NCBI GenBank assembly: GCA_947631365.1
Contig: CANRLB010000024.1
Location: forward strand, 1 to 13,887
Reading direction: 5' to 3'
Source of the DNA: an uncultured Bacilli bacterium
GTDB lineage: Bacteria > Bacillota_I > Bacilli_A > RF39 > UBA660
Length of the DNA stretch: 13,887 nt
Shown here: positions 1-7,154 of the stretch, in pieces
Numbering within the stretch: the first letter of the stretch is position 1
Layout: every line of letters starts with the position of its first letter
The notes under the pieces: model-generated
What the model was told of the DNA's origin: nothing
The model's input: only the letters and a program-made list of their open reading frames with translations
Database searches by the model: none
Program-made: the position numbers and the translations under genes

Positions 1-1
1 T

Positions 2-448
2 TTAGAAATAGGAAGAAGTATAGCATCATCTTGTGGTTATTATTTAACAAGGGTCGTTGATTTAAAAAGTAATCAAAATGGTAATTTTGCGATATTAGAT
101 GGCGGCATTAATCATTTAGTATATTATGGTCAAATGATGGCCATGAAAATACCTTATTTTGATTTAATAAGTAGTAAAGATTGTAGTGAAAAGAAAGTAT
201 ATAATTTATGTGGCTCGCTTTGTACTATTAATGATATTTTAGTTAAAAATATTGAATTAAATGAATTAAAAATTGGTGATACATTTATCTTTAAAAATGT
301 GGGAGCATACTCAGTAACGGAAGGAATATCTTTGTTCTTAAGTCGTGATTTACCCAAAGTTATTTTATATAAAAATAATAAATGTTATTTAGTAAGAGAT
401 ACATATAAAACAAGTAATTTAAATTTTCCAAATGTAGTAGAGGAGTAG
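2..448 (+). CDS. Fold-type III PLP-dependent decarboxylase, C-terminal part (5' end outside window)
   Basis: The reading frame is open from the first bases, so this is the last ~148 residues of a longer gene; the internal ATG at 134 is not its start. The translation has hallmarks of the C-terminal domain of Orn/DAP/Arg decarboxylases: an E-x-GR-S motif followed by a strand ending in LDGGINHL, then CGSLCTINDIL, whose second Cys (codon 221-223) and Asp (233-235) match the CxxxD active-site element, and KNVGAYS, whose Tyr (308-310) normally contacts PLP. Family enzymes remove the carboxylate of a basic amino acid or diaminopimelate. The substrate cannot be read here. It sits 7 nt upstream of a carrier-protein gene and then MBOAT and DltD-like genes, so it probably makes or tailors the group carried by that system. 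Fold III alanine racemases are related, but the CGSLCTxxD motif favours a decarboxylase. Confidence 0.85.
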   Translation, partial: LEIGRSIASSCGYYLTRVVDLKSNQNGNFAILDGGINHLVYYGQMMAMKIPYFDLISSKDCSEKKVYNLCGSLCTINDILVKNIELNELKIGDTFIFKNVGAYSVTEGISLFLSRDLPKVILYKNNKCYLVRDTYKTSNLNFPNVVEE

Positions 449-455
449 TGATAAG

Positions 456-683
456 ATGGAAAAGTTAATAGAAATTTTAGAGGAATTAAATCCTGATGTT
501 GATTATGAAAATTGTGAGAATTTAGTTGATGGGAGATATTTAGATTCTCTAACTATTTTATCTTTAATTAGTGAAATTGAAGATAATTTTGGGGTAGTTA
601 TCCCAACAGTTGAGATTATTCCTGATAATTTTAATTCTGCTAAAAAAATATGGGCTTTAATAACTAAATTAGAAGAGGAATAA
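456..683 (+). CDS. Acyl/peptidyl carrier protein (DltC-like)
   Basis: This is a 75-residue acidic helical protein of normal carrier-protein length. The phosphopantetheine attachment motif DSL lies at residues 30-32, making Ser31 the likely attachment site; it is followed by the helix TILSLISEIEDNFGVVIP, typical of helix II and the following loop. In Dlt-type systems the carrier receives an aminoacyl group from an AMP-forming ligase and hands it to an MBOAT protein at the membrane. GAGGAG at 440-445, inside the end of the preceding gene, is the ribosome binding site with 10 nt to the ATG. The gene is 7 nt after the decarboxylase and 2 nt before the MBOAT gene, so one transcript is very likely. 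No ligase gene is visible; it would be expected upstream of the window. The symbol dltC is withheld because the operon differs from classical dlt. Confidence 0.88.
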   Translation: MEKLIEILEELNPDVDYENCENLVDGRYLDSLTILSLISEIEDNFGVVIPTVEIIPDNFNSAKKIWALITKLEEE

Positions 684-685
684 TA

Positions 686-2272
686 ATGTCTTACTTCGAT
701 GTTATTTACTTTCTAGCATTTTTACCTGGGGTAATTATCATATATAATCTTTTACCTAAAAAGATAAAACCTTTTATCTTGCTTTTAGCAAGCTTTGCTT
801 TTTTCTTCACCTATAGTAAATGGTTAATTATTTTTATCCTTTTATCATCCCTATCCATTTATTTAGCTGGATTAACAATGCAAAAAATAGATAGTGAAAA
901 AAAAGAAGCTATTAAAGATTTAGAAATAGATGAAAAAAAGATTATTAAAGCTAAATATTTAAATAAGAAAAAAATTGTTTTAATAATAACCGCTTTATTT
1001 AATGTTGCTTTCTTATTTTATTTTAAATATTTAGGATTTTTTAAAGGTATTATCAATAGTATACTAAAATTATTTAATATTAATGGTAGTTTAAAAATTA
1101 TTCATCATTTAGCTCCGATAGGTATTTCTTTTTATACTTTAAGTGCAATTTCTTATTTAATAGATGTCTATCATGAAAAATATGAATGTGAAAATAATTA
1201 TTTTAAAATCCTTCTTTATTTAGTATTCTTTCCAACTTTAGTTGAAGGACCAATCACAAGATATAATGAAGTAAGAGATACATTATTTGCGGGAAATAAA
1301 ACAACATATAAGAGTTTTTGCTTTGGTTATCAAAGGATTTTATATGGTTTATTTAAAAAAATTGTTATTGCTGATCGTTTAAATATTTTTGTTAAAATTA
1401 TCTTTACTGATTATATGCATTTTTCAGGACCAATAATTTTTTTAGGGGCTATTTTCTATACCATCCTACTTTATATGGAATTTTCCGGAACAATGGATAT
1501 AGTTATTGGAAGTGCTGAGATATTTGGTATTATTATTCCCGAAAACTTTAAACAACCTTTCTTTTCTAAAAATATTTCCGAATTTTGGAGTAGATGGCAT
1601 ATAACCTTAGGATTATGGTTTAAAGATTATATTTTTTATCCCGTCTCTTTATCTAAAGGAGTAAAAAAAATAACTAGTAAAATTAAAGAATTATTTGGCC
1701 CAAGAACATCTTCTTTATTTATGGGAGCCATTGCTTTATTTGCCGTTTGGTCTTTAAATGGTTTATGGCATGGTGCAGGTTATCAATTTTTATTTTTTGG
1801 TTATTACCATTTTATCTTAATTTTATTAGGTAATATCTTTGAACCATTAATTATTAAGATATGTCATAAATTAAAAATAAATAGAGAAAATATTCTTTAT
1901 AAATTAATGCGTATTATTAAAACTTGTCTTTTAATTTTTATTGGTGAATTATTCTTTAGAGCTAATAATTTAACTAGTGGTATAGAGATGATGAAAAGAA
2001 TAATAACTAATTTTACATTTAAAGGTTTTAATCATTCTGTCTTAACTCTTGGTTTAGATATTAAAGATTATATAATTATTACTCTTTCTTTAATCTTTAT
2101 TTTAGTTATTAGCATCTTAAAAGAAAAAAATATTGAAGTAAGAGAAAGTTTAAGTAAAAAACATATTGTTATTAGATGGGCTTGCTACTACGCTTTAATT
2201 CTTAGTATAATTGTTTTTGGAGCTTATGGGGAAGGGTATGTCCCAGTTGAACCCATTTATGCCGATTTTTAG
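686..2272 (+). CDS. MBOAT family membrane-bound O-acyltransferase (DltB/AlgI-like)
   Basis: This 528-residue polytopic membrane protein has many hydrophobic segments from residue 5 onward. The family core is clear: FSGTMDIVIGSAEIFG, then PENFKQPFFSKNISEFW, RWHITLGLWFKDYIFYPV (His305) and LNGLWHGAGYQFLFFGYYH, whose His362 is the invariant MBOAT histidine in the membrane tunnel. Known members (DltB, AlgI, PatA) move an acyl or D-alanyl group from a cytoplasmic donor across the membrane to an extracellular polymer. It is longer than classical DltB (about 400 residues), partly because of a charged cytoplasmic loop around residues 68-95 rich in Lys and Glu. The SD is AGAGGA just before 680. The neighbours, a carrier protein upstream and a DltD-like protein downstream, support a Dlt-like role; polymer and acyl group are unknown. 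Confidence 0.93.
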   Translation: MSYFDVIYFLAFLPGVIIIYNLLPKKIKPFILLLASFAFFFTYSKWLIIFILLSSLSIYLAGLTMQKIDSEKKEAIKDLEIDEKKIIKAKYLNKKKIVLIITALFNVAFLFYFKYLGFFKGIINSILKLFNINGSLKIIHHLAPIGISFYTLSAISYLIDVYHEKYECENNYFKILLYLVFFPTLVEGPITRYNEVRDTLFAGNKTTYKSFCFGYQRILYGLFKKIVIADRLNIFVKIIFTDYMHFSGPIIFLGAIFYTILLYMEFSGTMDIVIGSAEIFGIIIPENFKQPFFSKNISEFWSRWHITLGLWFKDYIFYPVSLSKGVKKITSKIKELFGPRTSSLFMGAIALFAVWSLNGLWHGAGYQFLFFGYYHFILILLGNIFEPLIIKICHKLKINRENILYKLMRIIKTCLLIFIGELFFRANNLTSGIEMMKRIITNFTFKGFNHSVLTLGLDIKDYIIITLSLIFILVISILKEKNIEVRESLSKKHIVIRWACYYALILSIIVFGAYGEGYVPVEPIYADF

Positions 2273-2279
2273 GTGATGT

Positions 2280-3221
2280 ATGAAGAATGTATTTAAAAGT
2301 ATAATGTTTATGATTATTTTATTTTTTCTAATAATTATAATAACGTATTTTTTATTACCCCGTGATAGTGTTCGTAAGTATGGTATTATTAAAACTTCTG
2401 TTTATGAAATTTTAGGAGAAAAGGAAGATTCTATTGATGCGGTAGTTATTGGTGATAGTCTAATTTATTCTGGTATATCCCCAATGGAAATATGGCATAA
2501 TTTTGGTATTACTGTTTTTGATTTAGCTAAAAGTGCGGAATTAATAAGTAGTTCTTATAAAAATTTTGAAATGGCTATAAAAAGTCAACATCCTAAGTTA
2601 ATCTTCTTTGAAGGAAATGTTTTATATCGTGAAAGCAAAAATAAACCATGGTTTTATGTCTGGGAAGAATTATATAAAACTTATTTTCCTATTACGAAAT
2701 ATCATAATAATTGGAAAAAATATTTATTTACAAATTTAAATGATTCTATGAATTATAGCAAAATTAATATTTATAAAGGATTTAAATATATTACTAAATC
2801 CAAACCAGGTAAAAAACTAGATTATATGAAAGAAAAAGAAAAGATTGAAGTACCAAAAGAAAATCAAGAATATTTCCATAAAATATATGAATTATGTCAA
2901 AAAAATAATGTTAAATTAGTATTAATTAGTACACCTAATATGAAAAGTTGGAATTATGGTAAATATTTAGGAACAAAAGATTTAGCTTTAAAATATAATC
3001 TAGAATATATAGATTTAAATATTAATAATCCTTTAAATATTGATTGGAAGACAGAGTCAAGAGATGCTGGGAGTCATTTAAATTATAAAGGAGCTTTAAA
3101 ATTATCTCAATTTATTGGTAAGTATTTAAAAGAAACTAATTTATTTACTGATAAAAGAGAAGATAGTAATTATGCTTCATGGAATGAAGCTTATGATATT
3201 TATAAAGAAGGATTAAAATAA
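2280..3221 (+). CDS. DltD/SGNH-hydrolase-like membrane-anchored protein
   Basis: A 313-residue protein with an N-terminal signal anchor (hydrophobic residues about 8-26) and an extracellular domain. The SGNH pattern is visible: VVIGDSLIYSGI with the putative nucleophile Ser60 in GDS near the start, and DAGSHLNYKGA near the end, giving the Asp262/His266 pair. DltD proteins have this arrangement and help transfer D-alanine from the MBOAT protein to teichoic acid outside the membrane; SGNH partners of AlgI-like proteins acetylate glycans. The SD AGGTGA (2271-2276) overlaps the MBOAT stop codon, so the two genes are tightly coupled. It may be the last gene of the operon: the next gene is preceded by its own -10-like sequence. 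Sequence alone does not separate a DltD from another SGNH acyltransferase. Confidence 0.82.
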   Translation: MKNVFKSIMFMIILFFLIIIITYFLLPRDSVRKYGIIKTSVYEILGEKEDSIDAVVIGDSLIYSGISPMEIWHNFGITVFDLAKSAELISSSYKNFEMAIKSQHPKLIFFEGNVLYRESKNKPWFYVWEELYKTYFPITKYHNNWKKYLFTNLNDSMNYSKINIYKGFKYITKSKPGKKLDYMKEKEKIEVPKENQEYFHKIYELCQKNNVKLVLISTPNMKSWNYGKYLGTKDLALKYNLEYIDLNINNPLNIDWKTESRDAGSHLNYKGALKLSQFIGKYLKETNLFTDKREDSNYASWNEAYDIYKEGLK

Positions 3222-3240
3222 TAGCTATTAATTTTTCATT

Positions 3241-3264
3241 TATAATAGTATAATATATATGAGG
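3241..3264 (+). promoter_or_regulatory. Probable -10 elements and SD for the PepSY gene
   Basis: Two TATAAT hexamers lie in tandem at 3241-3246 and 3249-3254, followed by GAGG at 3261-3264. No convincing -35 lies 17 nt upstream of either, so promoter activity is plausible but not certain. The GAGG is only 1 nt from the ATG at 3266 but 7 nt from the in-frame ATG at 3272, which decides the start of the downstream gene. Confidence 0.45.
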
Positions 3265-3271
3265 TATGAAA

Positions 3272-3667
3272 ATGAAAAAAGAAAAAAGAAAATTTGATTT
3301 AAGTAAATTAACTACTCCATTATTAATAATAATTATTATCTTATTAGTAATATCTATAGTATTATTATTAATTAAGGATAATCGCCAAAAATATGATAAT
3401 GATAATTATTATCCAAGTAATATTAAAGATAATAATACTTATGATCCCGATAAGGTAAAAATATCCATGCAAAAAGCTTTAGAAATAGCTTTAAATGATT
3501 TAAAGCTAAAAGAAAAAGATGTTTATGATGTTGATATTGAACTTGATAATAAATATAATAACACAGTTTATGAAATATCATTTAATTATAATATGCATGA
3601 GTATGAATATTATATTGATGCTACAAATGGAGATATTATTCATTCTTTTAAGGAATTAGATTTTTAA
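3272..3667 (+). CDS. Small membrane-anchored PepSY-domain protein
   Basis: This encodes 131 residues from the ATG at 3272, preferred over 3266 because the SD GAGG is then properly spaced. A lysine-rich cytoplasmic N-terminus precedes one strong transmembrane segment of Leu/Ile/Val (about residues 15-35), then an Asp/Asn/Tyr-rich linker and a single PepSY-like domain: ISMQKALEIALNDLKL, DVDIELD, VYEISFNY and YYIDATNGDII, the last being the typical ending in which a strand leads to D-x-x-x-G-x-I. PepSY domains are found in protease propeptides and in lone membrane-anchored proteins, where inhibitory or chaperone-like roles are proposed. No protease gene is adjacent. It may be transcribed alone or with the Dlt-like operon 50 nt upstream. 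Function beyond the domain call is unknown. Confidence 0.8.
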   Translation: MKKEKRKFDLSKLTTPLLIIIIILLVISIVLLLIKDNRQKYDNDNYYPSNIKDNNTYDPDKVKISMQKALEIALNDLKLKEKDVYDVDIELDNKYNNTVYEISFNYNMHEYEYYIDATNGDIIHSFKELDF

Positions 3668-3670
3668 AAT

Positions 3671-3694
3671 AAAAAAGCGATAATCGCTTTTTTT
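3671..3694. terminator. Bidirectional intrinsic terminator between convergent genes
   Basis: A perfect 10-bp stem (AAAAAAGCGA paired with TCGCTTTTTT) around a TAA loop has T-runs on both strands. It lies directly between the stop of the PepSY gene and the stop of the minus-strand gene, whose stop codon falls in the T-run. It should end transcription from both sides. Confidence 0.88.
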
Positions 3695-5678
3695 ATATTT
3701 TTAAACTTCTAATTACTAAATCAATACCATCTTTTTTCTCATAACATTTTTCATTAAGACTATAAAATCTAGAAGGTAATTTATAAACAACAGGACAGAA
3801 TTCTCTTAATAAAGAGGCATTGTTAGAATACATTATTTCACCTTCATTAGGATAACCAATATACACTGGTGCATTATTAGCAATAATTAACAACCGATTA
3901 GTAAGGTAATTATAAGAAAAACAACTAAAATCAATATTTATTTCTAAAGCTCTTAAAACATTATTTCTATCATCTATTGATAATATTTTTAATAATTCAC
4001 AAGCATTTGAGGCTTTAAGATCGGGAACTAATTGTTTTAATTTTTCAAAATCAAAGTCAGTTATTGTCCAACAATAATTATAATAAATTGTTGGTTCATA
4101 AATATTATTGTTCTTAATATCTTCAGTAGGAACATTTTTAGCAAAGATAATTCCATCTTCAAAAATCATTCTTGCTTGTTCATCATTCATGGAATATTTA
4201 TGCATTTTGTCATTAATATCTTCCCAAGTTATATCATGACCTTTATATACTAAATAAGTACCATTGTTTACGTATCCATCAAAAGAGGTAATTGGTTGAT
4301 ATTCTTCTTTATTTAATTGTTCATTTAGAGGAATAGTGTCTAATTCTTTTTCATCAAAATTTGGAACCATTTCTTTTAATTTAGCAAGTAATTCACAATT
4401 AAATTTTTGATAAATTCTATCTAATCTATAATTTGCATTTCTTACATAACTACCAAATTCTGGATATTTATCCATTAAAGCTTTTATTTGATAAAATAGC
4501 TTTTGCCCTTTTTCTACTACATTTAGTAATAAACTATCAATATAATCTTCAATTTCTTTTACTTTCTTAGCACCATATACTTTACTATTAAAGCCATATT
4601 TTTCATCAACTTTCTTTTTACTTTCATCAATTAAAGAACCACCAACAATAAAAAATGAACCAAAACTTTCTCTAAAATATGCCTTCATTTTATTATCCCA
4701 AATGGTATTAACATCTATTTCAAAATTTTTATTAGCAGATTCTTTAGCATAAAAACTTAAAAATTTATAAAATCTTTCTCTAAAATGTCTATTGCTAATT
4801 TTTCCGTCAATATAATAAGCTTCGCATTCTTTTATAATATCTTTTTTAGCTTTTTCTAAAACTTCGTCATAATTTACATGATAAGAACTTTTGTTATATT
4901 TATTAAGATAATCACGCCAGTGTTCAAATAAACTAGAAATTTTATCGTCAAATTCTGTTTGAAACATTTTAGTATTTTCATTAATTATTTGCATAACTTT
5001 TTGATAAAAATCTTTCACACTTATGTAAGAACGATAAAAAGCATTCGCTGGATTTAGAGAAGTAAAATTAATATTTTGCCAAAAAATTTGTTTAAAAACT
5101 GTTTCAGAATTCCAAGTTGCAATATTATGGTCTTTTAAAATAGCTATAATTATTTCTTTATAACATTTTTCAACATAGTTATTAAATTCGTCATAATCAT
5201 TAATAAAACTAGTTAAATCGCTAAATTCTTTAAAAGTAGGATGAGCATTTTTAAATTCTTCAGCTTTGGCTTTTAATTTATCAGTATAAGTTTTTAAATA
5301 ATCAGGATAACTATTAAAAATAGATATTTGAGAGTCTAAAGTAAATTCATTATCAGAGACGTTTAGAAAAACATCTAAACTTTGATAGATTTCAGCAACA
5401 TATTCCTTTGCTTCTTCTATTTTTGTAGAAATGTATTGTAGTTTTTCTTTTTTATTTCTTTGCGATAAAAGAGTAAATTCACTACTATCATCAATCATAC
5501 TATATAATTTATTTTCTATTAAAAATTTATAAGCCTCTAATATATCCCTATTTTTTCCATTATGTTTAGCATAAAATTCAATGGTGGCAGGACTTAATTT
5601 TTCATAAGCATTTCTAAGATCATCATAAGTAAAACCTTCATCTAATTCTAATATAGTCATTGCTTGTTCTTTAGTCAT
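3693..5678 (-). CDS. Large helical protein of unknown function with a J-domain-like N-terminus lacking HPD
   Basis: I do not recognise this 661-residue protein as a whole. The first ~57 residues (AMTILELDEGFTYDDLRNAY ... EAYKFLIEN) have the spacing and hydrophobic pattern of a DnaJ J-domain, with helix II RNAYEKL and helix IV EAYKFL, but the HPD tripeptide needed to stimulate Hsp70 is absent. Residues about 65-420 are largely charged, helix-rich sequence without a clear repeat. The C-terminal third has more aromatic and beta-like segments (for example TYLVYKGHDITWEDI). There is no signal peptide or membrane segment, so it is probably cytoplasmic. The start is supported by AGGTGA 5-8 nt upstream on the minus strand and by a good promoter. 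It is a single-gene unit on the opposite strand to its neighbours. A role in interacting with chaperone or protein-quality machinery would be a guess. Confidence 0.75.
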   Translation of the reverse strand: MTKEQAMTILELDEGFTYDDLRNAYEKLSPATIEFYAKHNGKNRDILEAYKFLIENKLYSMIDDSSEFTLLSQRNKKEKLQYISTKIEEAKEYVAEIYQSLDVFLNVSDNEFTLDSQISIFNSYPDYLKTYTDKLKAKAEEFKNAHPTFKEFSDLTSFINDYDEFNNYVEKCYKEIIIAILKDHNIATWNSETVFKQIFWQNINFTSLNPANAFYRSYISVKDFYQKVMQIINENTKMFQTEFDDKISSLFEHWRDYLNKYNKSSYHVNYDEVLEKAKKDIIKECEAYYIDGKISNRHFRERFYKFLSFYAKESANKNFEIDVNTIWDNKMKAYFRESFGSFFIVGGSLIDESKKKVDEKYGFNSKVYGAKKVKEIEDYIDSLLLNVVEKGQKLFYQIKALMDKYPEFGSYVRNANYRLDRIYQKFNCELLAKLKEMVPNFDEKELDTIPLNEQLNKEEYQPITSFDGYVNNGTYLVYKGHDITWEDINDKMHKYSMNDEQARMIFEDGIIFAKNVPTEDIKNNNIYEPTIYYNYCWTITDFDFEKLKQLVPDLKASNACELLKILSIDDRNNVLRALEINIDFSCFSYNYLTNRLLIIANNAPVYIGYPNEGEIMYSNNASLLREFCPVVYKLPSRFYSLNEKCYEKKDGIDLVIRSLKI

Positions 5679-5699
5679 ATTATCACCTACTTAGGCTTT

Positions 5700-5728
5700 A
5701 TCTTAACATATTGATTATTTATTGTAAA
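5700..5728 (-). promoter_or_regulatory. Promoter of the J-like gene (minus strand)
   Basis: Reading the minus strand: TTTACA (5723-5728 on +), a 17-nt spacer, then TAAGAT (5700-5705) preceded by TGT, an extended -10. Transcription would start near 5693, giving a leader of about 15 nt containing the SD AGGTGA. Confidence 0.65.
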
Positions 5729-5743
5729 TAGGAAAACATTTAA

Positions 5744-5764
5744 ATAGATAATATAAATATCTAT
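5744..5764. promoter_or_regulatory. Inverted repeat, possible operator in the divergent intergenic region
   Basis: The arms ATAGATA (5744-5750) and TATCTAT (5758-5764) are perfect inverted repeats 7 nt apart. They fill the -35 to -10 spacer of the capA-like promoter and reach its TG extension. The placement is typical for a repressor site, but AT-rich DNA produces such repeats by chance. Confidence 0.4.
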
Positions 5765-5772
5765 GTTATAAT
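5764..5772 (+). promoter_or_regulatory. Extended -10 promoter of the CapA-like gene
   Basis: TGT followed by a consensus TATAAT (5767-5772). The -35 region 17 nt upstream (5744-5749) is poor, as is common with extended -10 promoters. The predicted start near 5779 leaves a very short leader holding the SD AGGTGAT. Confidence 0.65.
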
Positions 5773-5792
5773 TATAAAAAGGTGATTAGATA

Positions 5793-7079
5793 ATGAAAAA
5801 GAAACAAATAATTATTGTAAGTTTACTAACTGCATTTATTTTTATAGCTTTATTTATTTTTATATTTAAAAATAATCGTGTGAATTCTAAATTTAATACA
5901 GATTATGTTTCTTTGATTATGCAAAAAAGTGATTTTGATGAAGGATTTTTAAAATGGGTTAGTAAAGAATATGCTGATGTTTTAGCTTCCGTTTCTTATG
6001 CTATCCTTAATAATAATTATAATGATTCTATTTGGCATGATTTAACTGGCAACTCTTTAACTGTTTTAAATGATTTATATCATAAAAGTTATGATAATAA
6101 TGAGGGAGTTTCTTATATCAAAGGTAATAAAGATTATGTTGAGATTGGTTTTACTGGCGATATTTCTTTAGCGGATAATTGGGAGATAATGCCTAAATAT
6201 CAAAGTAGTGGTGGAATTAATGGCATTTTATCAGAAGATATTTTAGGCTTTATGAATAATGAAGATTATTTAATTGTTAATAATGAATTTTCTTTTAGTA
6301 ACAGGGGTACTCCTTTAAAGAGTAAAAGATGGACTTTTAGGGCTAATCCAGAAAACGTGAGTATTTATAAAGAAATGGGAGTTGATATGGTAACTCTTGG
6401 TAATAATCATGTATATGATTATGGGAATGATGCTTTTTTAGATACCCTAAGTACTTTAAAAAATGCTCAAATTCCTTATATTGGAGCAGGAGAAAATATA
6501 AATGAAGCAAGTAAAGCGCATTATTTAATTATTAATGGTTATAAAATTGCTTTTTTAAACGCAACGAGAGCAGAAAAATATATTTTAACGCCAGGGGCTA
6601 ATGAAAGTGATCCCGGTGTCTTTAGATGTTATGATCCAGCTAATTTAGTTAGTAGAATTAAGGAAGAAAAAAAGATAAGTGATTATGTGGTAGTCCTTCT
6701 TCACTGGGGTAAAGAAGAATCCCATAATTTAGAAGAGGCACAAAAAGAAACCGGTAAATTATATATTGACAGTGGGGCTGATTTAATTGTAGGTTCTCAT
6801 GCTCATGTTTTACAAGGATCTGAATTTTATCAAGATAAATTAATCATGTATAATTTAGGTGATTTTATATTCAGTAATGATCAAACAGAAACAGGTATTT
6901 TTTCATGGCGGCTTAAAAATGATGGTACTAGTGAATATTATTTTTTACCTAGTTTACAAAAAAATTGTTATACTTCAATATTAAAAGGTAATGATGCCAA
7001 TAATTTATATAGTAAGATGACTTCATGGAGTGTTAATGCTTTATTTAATATAGATGGTAGCATTACAAAAAAAGCTTAA
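5793..7079 (+). CDS. CapA-family (PGA_cap) metallophosphatase-like protein
   Basis: A 428-residue protein with an N-terminal signal anchor (about residues 5-25) and an extracellular domain. Family motifs appear in order: GFTGDISLADNW (Asp123), IVNNEFSFSNRG, MVTLGNNHVYDYG (His206), GAGENINEA, VVVLLHWGKEE (His304), IVGSHAHVLQG (His336, His338) and MYNLGDFIF. These are the metallophosphatase-like core elements of CapA/PgsA proteins, first known from poly-gamma-glutamate capsule synthesis but also found in many bacteria without such a capsule. The first ~110 residues after the anchor are an extra N-terminal segment. No capB/capC-type genes are near, so an exact role cannot be given; a cell-surface job, possibly in envelope polymer handling, is the best inference. 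The SD AGGTGAT lies 8 nt before the ATG, and the gene ends at a terminator. Confidence 0.87.
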   Translation: MKKKQIIIVSLLTAFIFIALFIFIFKNNRVNSKFNTDYVSLIMQKSDFDEGFLKWVSKEYADVLASVSYAILNNNYNDSIWHDLTGNSLTVLNDLYHKSYDNNEGVSYIKGNKDYVEIGFTGDISLADNWEIMPKYQSSGGINGILSEDILGFMNNEDYLIVNNEFSFSNRGTPLKSKRWTFRANPENVSIYKEMGVDMVTLGNNHVYDYGNDAFLDTLSTLKNAQIPYIGAGENINEASKAHYLIINGYKIAFLNATRAEKYILTPGANESDPGVFRCYDPANLVSRIKEEKKISDYVVVLLHWGKEESHNLEEAQKETGKLYIDSGADLIVGSHAHVLQGSEFYQDKLIMYNLGDFIFSNDQTETGIFSWRLKNDGTSEYYFLPSLQKNCYTSILKGNDANNLYSKMTSWSVNALFNIDGSITKKA

Positions 7080-7117
7080 AAATTGCTATGTCAAATAAAT
7101 TTGATAGCAATTTTTTT
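7078..7117 (+). terminator. Intrinsic terminator after the CapA-like gene
   Basis: The left arm AAAAATTGCTAT pairs with ATAGCAATTTTT, and after a GT bulge CAAAT pairs with ATTTG over a tiny loop. A run of seven T follows (7111-7117). The stem starts at the stop codon. Confidence 0.85.
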
Positions 7118-7128
7118 CTATTTAAGAT
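7101..7128 (+). promoter_or_regulatory. Possible promoter of the XRE regulator, overlapping the terminator
   Basis: TTGATA (7101-7106) and TAAGAT (7123-7128) are separated by 16 nt. The -35 lies in the right arm of the preceding terminator. The start would be near 7135, before the SD AAAGGAG (7142-7148). Moderate support only. Confidence 0.4.
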
Positions 7129-7154
7129 ACATTGGAAGAGGAAAGGAGTAAAAA

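Noticed and set aside
134..136. ATG as start of the first gene
   Set aside because: The same frame is open to the window edge and encodes conserved decarboxylase sequence upstream of it (E-x-GR-S and DGGINHL).
154..357. 67-residue minus-strand open frame
   Set aside because: It lies opposite the clearly conserved decarboxylase C-terminus, with no SD or recognisable motif.
3219..3230. Palindrome TAATAGCTATTA followed by TTTTT as terminator of the Dlt-like operon
   Set aside because: Only a 4-bp AT-only stem could form around a 4-nt loop, too weak to call.
3266..3268. ATG as start of the PepSY gene
   Set aside because: Only 1 nt separates it from the GAGG; the in-frame ATG at 3272 has normal spacing.
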